A DNA stretch of 64,000 nt from Nepenthes gracilis. Lineage: Eukaryota > Streptophyta > Magnoliopsida > Caryophyllales > Nepenthaceae. Positions 60,097 to 64,000 of this stretch are shown one piece after another; position 1 is the first letter of the stretch; each line of letters begins with the position of its first letter. The position numbers were made by a program, and so were the translations under genes. Under the pieces are notes generated by a model. That model ran no database searches. It had not been told where the DNA came from and saw nothing but the letters and a program-made list of their open reading frames with translations. The stretch spans positions 12,489,078 to 12,553,077 of the forward strand of contig BSYO01000011.1 in NCBI GenBank assembly GCA_033239525.1, in the 5' to 3' direction.

Positions 60097-63000
60097 GTAA
60101 CGACCCAGACTTTAAAAGCATAGAAAAACCCCAGTCATCGAGTCTGGTCAACGCGAGTTGACCGAAAAATGCAATAGGAAAAGTAAAATCGGCCTTAAAA
60201 TGAAATTAACTTCGGCCTTTATTTAATGAAAACCCACTCCAGACTCCTATTGAAAATCTAGTCCGGATTCCCTTTAAAAAGGCGTCCGGAATATCCCTTA
60301 AAAAGAAGTCCGGATTTTCATGAGGGATATCAAGTCCAGCCATGTAAGGCCAAAGTAGCCTTGAAGGCCGGAGTGTATTTGTGGCCGAAGTTGTTGATCC
60401 GGTCAACGCCAGTTAGTTGACCAGAATGCGTAAAGAAGGAAACCAAATACGGGGGAATAATAATTAATAAGGAAATCCTTAAATAAGGAAACGGAGCAAA
60501 TAGAAATAACTAGTAAGGAAACTTCGTAATAAGGAAACCGCGTGTATAAGGAAATGATAAATAATAAGAAAACTTTAAAATTTGGAAACCCTGCGAATTT
60601 TCCCGAAGGTTGCCAAACCCTAATGACGGTTACCAGGCTCAAGGGCCTATAAATAAGACTTTAGAGAGCGGGAAAAAGGGGGCACTCGATAGGGCTTGAC
60701 CAAAAGTTCAAGGCGAAATAAAGAAATTCAGGCAAGAGTACTCACCCTGTTTTTTAAAGTTCATGATTATTATGCATGTTTGCAATACGAGTAAATCTGA
60801 TATTTTTATGAAAGTATGTTTTAGAATGTATGAATGTTTATTCTGTTCCTTTATCTGATATTTTGATCCACTTATGTTTCTATACGTACGATGTTTGGTC
60901 TGTTGTTTGAATTAAGGAAGAATCATTCGTAATTGCATGTTTAAAAAGAAGTCCCGTTATTCATGATGTTCGGTTTTGTTCGCTTGGAAACATGATTATT
61001 TGTCAATTGTTATGAACTTCGATAAATGCATGTTTAAGGTAAAGAACTTCAGCCTTAAGATGGAATAAGAACTTCAGTAAATGAACTCAGTTCTATCAAA
61101 AAGATCTCTGGTTTTAAGAAAAGGAGCTCCGGCATTTTTAGAAAGTTGCTCATCCCTTTTGGAAAAAGAACTCCATCCCTTTTAAAAAGAAAAAGAACTC
61201 CGGATTTTAGGGCGTCGAATTTTTAAAGAAATAGAACTCTGTCTTTTAGAGCTTGGCTTTTAAAAGAAAAAGAACTTAGGATTTAAGAGCGTCAAATTTT
61301 AAAAGAAACAACTCCGGCTTTTAGAGCTTAGGTTTGTAAAAGAAAAAGAACTCCGGATTTTAGAGCGTCGGATTTTAAAAAGAAACTCCGGCTTTTAGAG
61401 CTTCCGCTTTTAAAAGAAAAAGAACTTCGGATTTAAAGAAAAGTCACTCCGGTTTTTAGCACTGGATTTTAAAGAAAAGTCACTCCGATTTTTAGTATTT
61501 CAGATTTTAAAGAAAAGTCACTCCGATTTTAGTATTTGATTTTAAAGAAAAGTCACTCCGGTTTTATCACTCCGGATTTTAAAGAAAAGTCACTCCGATT
61601 TTTAGTACTCCGGATTTTAAAGAGAAGTCACTCCGGTTTTATCACTCCGGATTTTAAAGAAAAGTTACTCGGTTTTAGCACTCGGATTTTAAAGAAAAGC
61701 ACTCATTTTAGCACTTTTTAAAGAAAAGTACTCCGATTTTTAGCACTGGATTTTAAAGAAAAGTCACTCGATTTTAGCACTCAGATTTTAAAGAAAAGTC
61801 ACTCCGGTTTTAGAGTTCTCGGACTTTAAAAAAGAATCACTCAGATTTTAAAGAAAGAAAACACTCCGGCTTTAGAGCTCCGGATTTCAAAGAAAGAATC
61901 ACTCCCGTTTTAGAGCTCCGCCCTTTTGGAGAAAGAACTCCTCCTTTGAAGAAGAACTCCGCCCCTTGAGCAAAGTATGCCGCCAAGAGCTCCGGTTTTC
62001 GAACTCCATCTTTTTAAGAAAATGACTTCGGCTTTAAGATGATTAAAGAAAGTACTCCGTCCTTTTTTTTAGAAAAGAACTCCGGCCTTCTCTTGAAAAG
62101 AAACTCCGGCCTTCGGTTGAAAAAGAACTCCTGCCATCTGTTGAAAAGGAACTCCGGCTAACTAAGAGAAGAACTTCGGCTTAAGATTATATGGACTTCA
62201 CCTAATGAAGAAAAGAACAAGGCTATATGAAAATGCTTATAATCCGGACAGCAAGTATGACTACGACCTTTGAACTATGGCCATTAAAGAACAAGAACCA
62301 TGAACCGAGTCTCCATTAAACTTGCTGTTAAAAATGGACGAAGGATATTAGAGTGACACTCAAGGATTGCCTCCTGGGCCACCGGAGGGGACTTTCTGGT
62401 GGCATAAGAACTATGGACTACGGCCCCGTATGCCGGGTTAAAGGCATCACCTTCCGCCCCGGGGAGCATAATGAGGGGATACGGCCTTAGGTTGTGGGGT
62501 TACACACAACCCGTCCTCGATGTTGTCCGCTCCCGTCCGATCCCTAAAGATCCCTAAAGATGATAAGAATTTTCAATGATTTTATTAGGACGACAATAAG
62601 AAAAGGAACTTCCGAACTGAAGACATGATGATTTCGAATATCTGTTTTATCTGCTTATATATATATATAAGCTCTTCATATATATGATTTCTATTTTCTG
62701 CATGTGAGTATCTTGCTGGGCTTTGTGCTCACTCTTGTTGTTTTCAGATGATGAAACTCTCATGGAGGACGAAGTTGAGTAGCATCTCATGGTGTAGCCA
62801 AATAGTCTGGTTGACCGGAGCTGACTAAATGAAGAGCTTGTTTAATTTCTCTGATATTTTGTGGAGACTTATAAAACTATTCCGCTGTGTTAACTTATCA
62901 ATGTTAGCATGTTTCGGTATTATGAATAAAAGTTATAATTTTTAGTAAGCATCTCAAATCATTTAGGTCCGAGCAAACATTAGAGTTGGCGGACAAGTTT

Positions 63001-63160
63001 GAAATCAAACCAGTGGGCCAGCTTTATATAGTCCGGCTCACGAGATCCTGTGTATGTGTGAAAAGAAAAAAAAATTTATGTCCATTTATTATTTTATTTT
63101 AAGGCAAGAATTATGGGCTGATGGCGGCCTTATGAAGTGAAATAAGGCGGGGCCATCATA
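60097..63160 (+). mobile_element. S-family solo LTR, copy B (3,064 bp)
   Basis: GAGCC flanks it at 60,092-60,096 and 63,161-63,165, a perfect 5-bp target duplication. The left edge is GTAACGACCC (the first T is lost) and the right edge GGGGCCATCATA, where the intact copy has GGGCCGTCACA. TATA box at 60,648-60,655. The insertion site is the same as for the S element at 49,370, so the two are copies of one insertion made before the duplication. Here the element has reduced to a solo LTR. Confidence 0.88.
61040..62180. repeat. 38-bp ACTCCGG tandem array, copy B
   Basis: Same array as in A1 and A2, regular from about 61,430 to 61,860. Many units here have lost two or three bases of the CCGG core (ACTGGATT, ACTCGGATT, ACTCAGATT). 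Confidence 0.9.
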
Positions 63161-63224
63161 GAGCCGGAACCACGACAAGAGGATCATCCGAATCTGTTCA
63201 AAGTTCGGATCCAGAGACGTATCA

Positions 63225-63244
63225 TTCGCGCAATCTGTGGGAAG
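63225..63244 (+). promoter_or_regulatory. PBS-like region of E2
   Basis: TTCGCGCAATCTGTGGGAAG directly after the inferred LTR end. It is similar to the standard sequence following plant gypsy LTRs but with differences in the GGCGCC core. Inferred from position. Confidence 0.5.
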
Positions 63245-63304
63245 TGCTTACGAAAGCCTACCACAAATCTGCACAAACACTCTCTTTCACCTTCTGATTC
63301 TACA

Positions 63305-64000
63305 ATGGTAAACACGAAAGCCCAAGTTAGAGATCCCGCTAGAGATGCTGCTAACCTCGACCAGGACCACGCTGCTGGTGCCATGGTCAACGGGACTACG
63401 GGCAGAGTCCCACCGCCTTATTTTCAACAACTAGTGGAGCATATGCAAGCCAACAATCATCTACTCCAGATACTTTGCACTCAGAACGAACAGTGACGCA
63501 AAGCGACTCCACCAGCAGCCATCCCTACACCTGCCACCAAAAGGGGTGGCCGAAGGAAAAAAGAAGCCGACCAAAAGGCCTGAGAAAGCTAAAGACAATC
63601 CGGCTCCAACATCCTCCCGCGTTCCTGGCCAAAACAGGCCTGAAGAATGCTCCGGGAGCATGTCTCCGCTAGAAAGTCTGGAGAGAAGGAATCCCTGATA
63701 CTTTCGGGTGGAAGACAACAACGTAGTCTAGGAGCGAGCCTCGAGGATTGCCAGATCCACTAGAGGCAGCAGCCGACCGGCTGCTGAACCCTCCAGGAAC
63801 AAGACGGAGTTGAGGGATTACCTCAACTCCAAAAGATCAGCAAATGTCGCTCGCGCCGATCCGAGAGTGGACAAAATCTAAAACCGAGTGTTCCAAGATG
63901 AGGAGTGCGCCATCGACTTGGACTGATCTCCTTTTACTGCGGAGATCCTGAGCCGTCTACTGCCTGCGAAGTTCAAGATACCGTCCCTTGACTTATACGG
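63305..64000 (+). pseudogene. E2 Ty3/gypsy gag, N-terminal region, interrupted
   Basis: An ATG at 63,305 opens a 63-codon frame (MVNTKAQVRD ... VEHMQANNHLLQ) typical of the start of plant gypsy gag, ended by TGA at 63,494. Lysine/arginine-rich sequence follows in other frames. From 63,807 a third frame reads RDYLNSKRS, then two stops, and SPFTAEIL and LPAKFKIPSLDLY. This last stretch is the conserved entry to the gag domain of plant gypsy elements, which usually continues with DG and DP motifs beyond the window. At least one frameshift and three stops show that this copy is dead. The CDS continues past the window end. Confidence 0.75.

Larger units (their letters stand above)
59158..63224 (+). 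mobile_element. E2 Ty3/gypsy 5' LTR, copy B, with nested S solo LTR
   Basis: The LTR starts TGATGGGTATACC at 59,158, is interrupted at 60,097-63,160, and resumes from 63,166 to ACGTATCA at 63,224. Its own length is about 998 bp. What follows (TTCGCGCAATCTGTGGGAA) resembles the TTGGCGCC(G/A)TCTGTGGGAA segment that follows many plant gypsy LTRs, so this is the 5' LTR with the internal region to the right. A TATA-like CATAAATAAG lies near 59,704. Confidence 0.7.

Overview
This is plant nuclear DNA, most likely from an angiosperm intergenic or pericentromeric region. It is AT-rich and consists almost entirely of retrotransposon debris: Ty1/copia and Ty3/gypsy gag-pol remnants, PBS sites matching initiator tRNA-Met, LTRs with 5-bp target-site duplications (TSDs), and microsatellites. 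A pair of captured gene fragments resemble plant NIN-like (NLP) and galacturonosyltransferase (GAUT) genes. I found no intact protein-coding gene, tRNA, rRNA or CRISPR array. Nearly all open frames are short and accidental. Family names used here (H, R1, R2, F1, S, E2) are labels of mine, not database names. All homology between copies was judged by eye.

Layout, left half. 1-13,513 holds two overlapping copies of a composite repeat: AT-rich block H, a solo LTR (R1), and a second LTR (F1) inserted in R1. One F1 copy has grown a 31-32-bp satellite (3,093-3,611). 13,514-16,372 is a deleted Ty1/copia element on the minus strand. 17,177-24,495 is a solo LTR of about 3.4 kb, and it contains a complete 3.9-kb F1 solo LTR. 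24,496-26,532 belongs to the R2 LTR family in plus sense. 26,533-28,665 carries the NLP/GAUT chimeric pseudogene on the minus strand. 28,666-32,819 is a decayed plus-strand Ty1/copia element that ends at a 100-N assembly gap (32,820-32,919).

Layout, right half. 32,920-33,980 is the 3' end of a Ty3/gypsy element: pol tail, polypurine tract and LTR start. A complete 3,174-bp solo LTR of the same S family lies at 34,857-38,030. 38,208 to about 40,800 is an R2 LTR with an adjacent PBS. The composite H + R1 + E2 + S then occurs twice in direct orientation, at about 42,848-53,680 and 53,681-63,160. The second breakpoint falls inside an S LTR. The window ends in the gag region of the Ty3/gypsy element E2.

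The parts do not work together as a pathway; their order is a history of nested insertions, LTR-LTR recombination and segmental duplication. Points that stand out: each large LTR family carries its own internal tandem array at a different stage of expansion; nested solo LTRs have readable TSDs; a 203-bp mini-LTR is present in one duplicate and absent from its paralogues; and an NLP fragment is joined to a GAUT fragment. I see no convincing sign of a new biological system.
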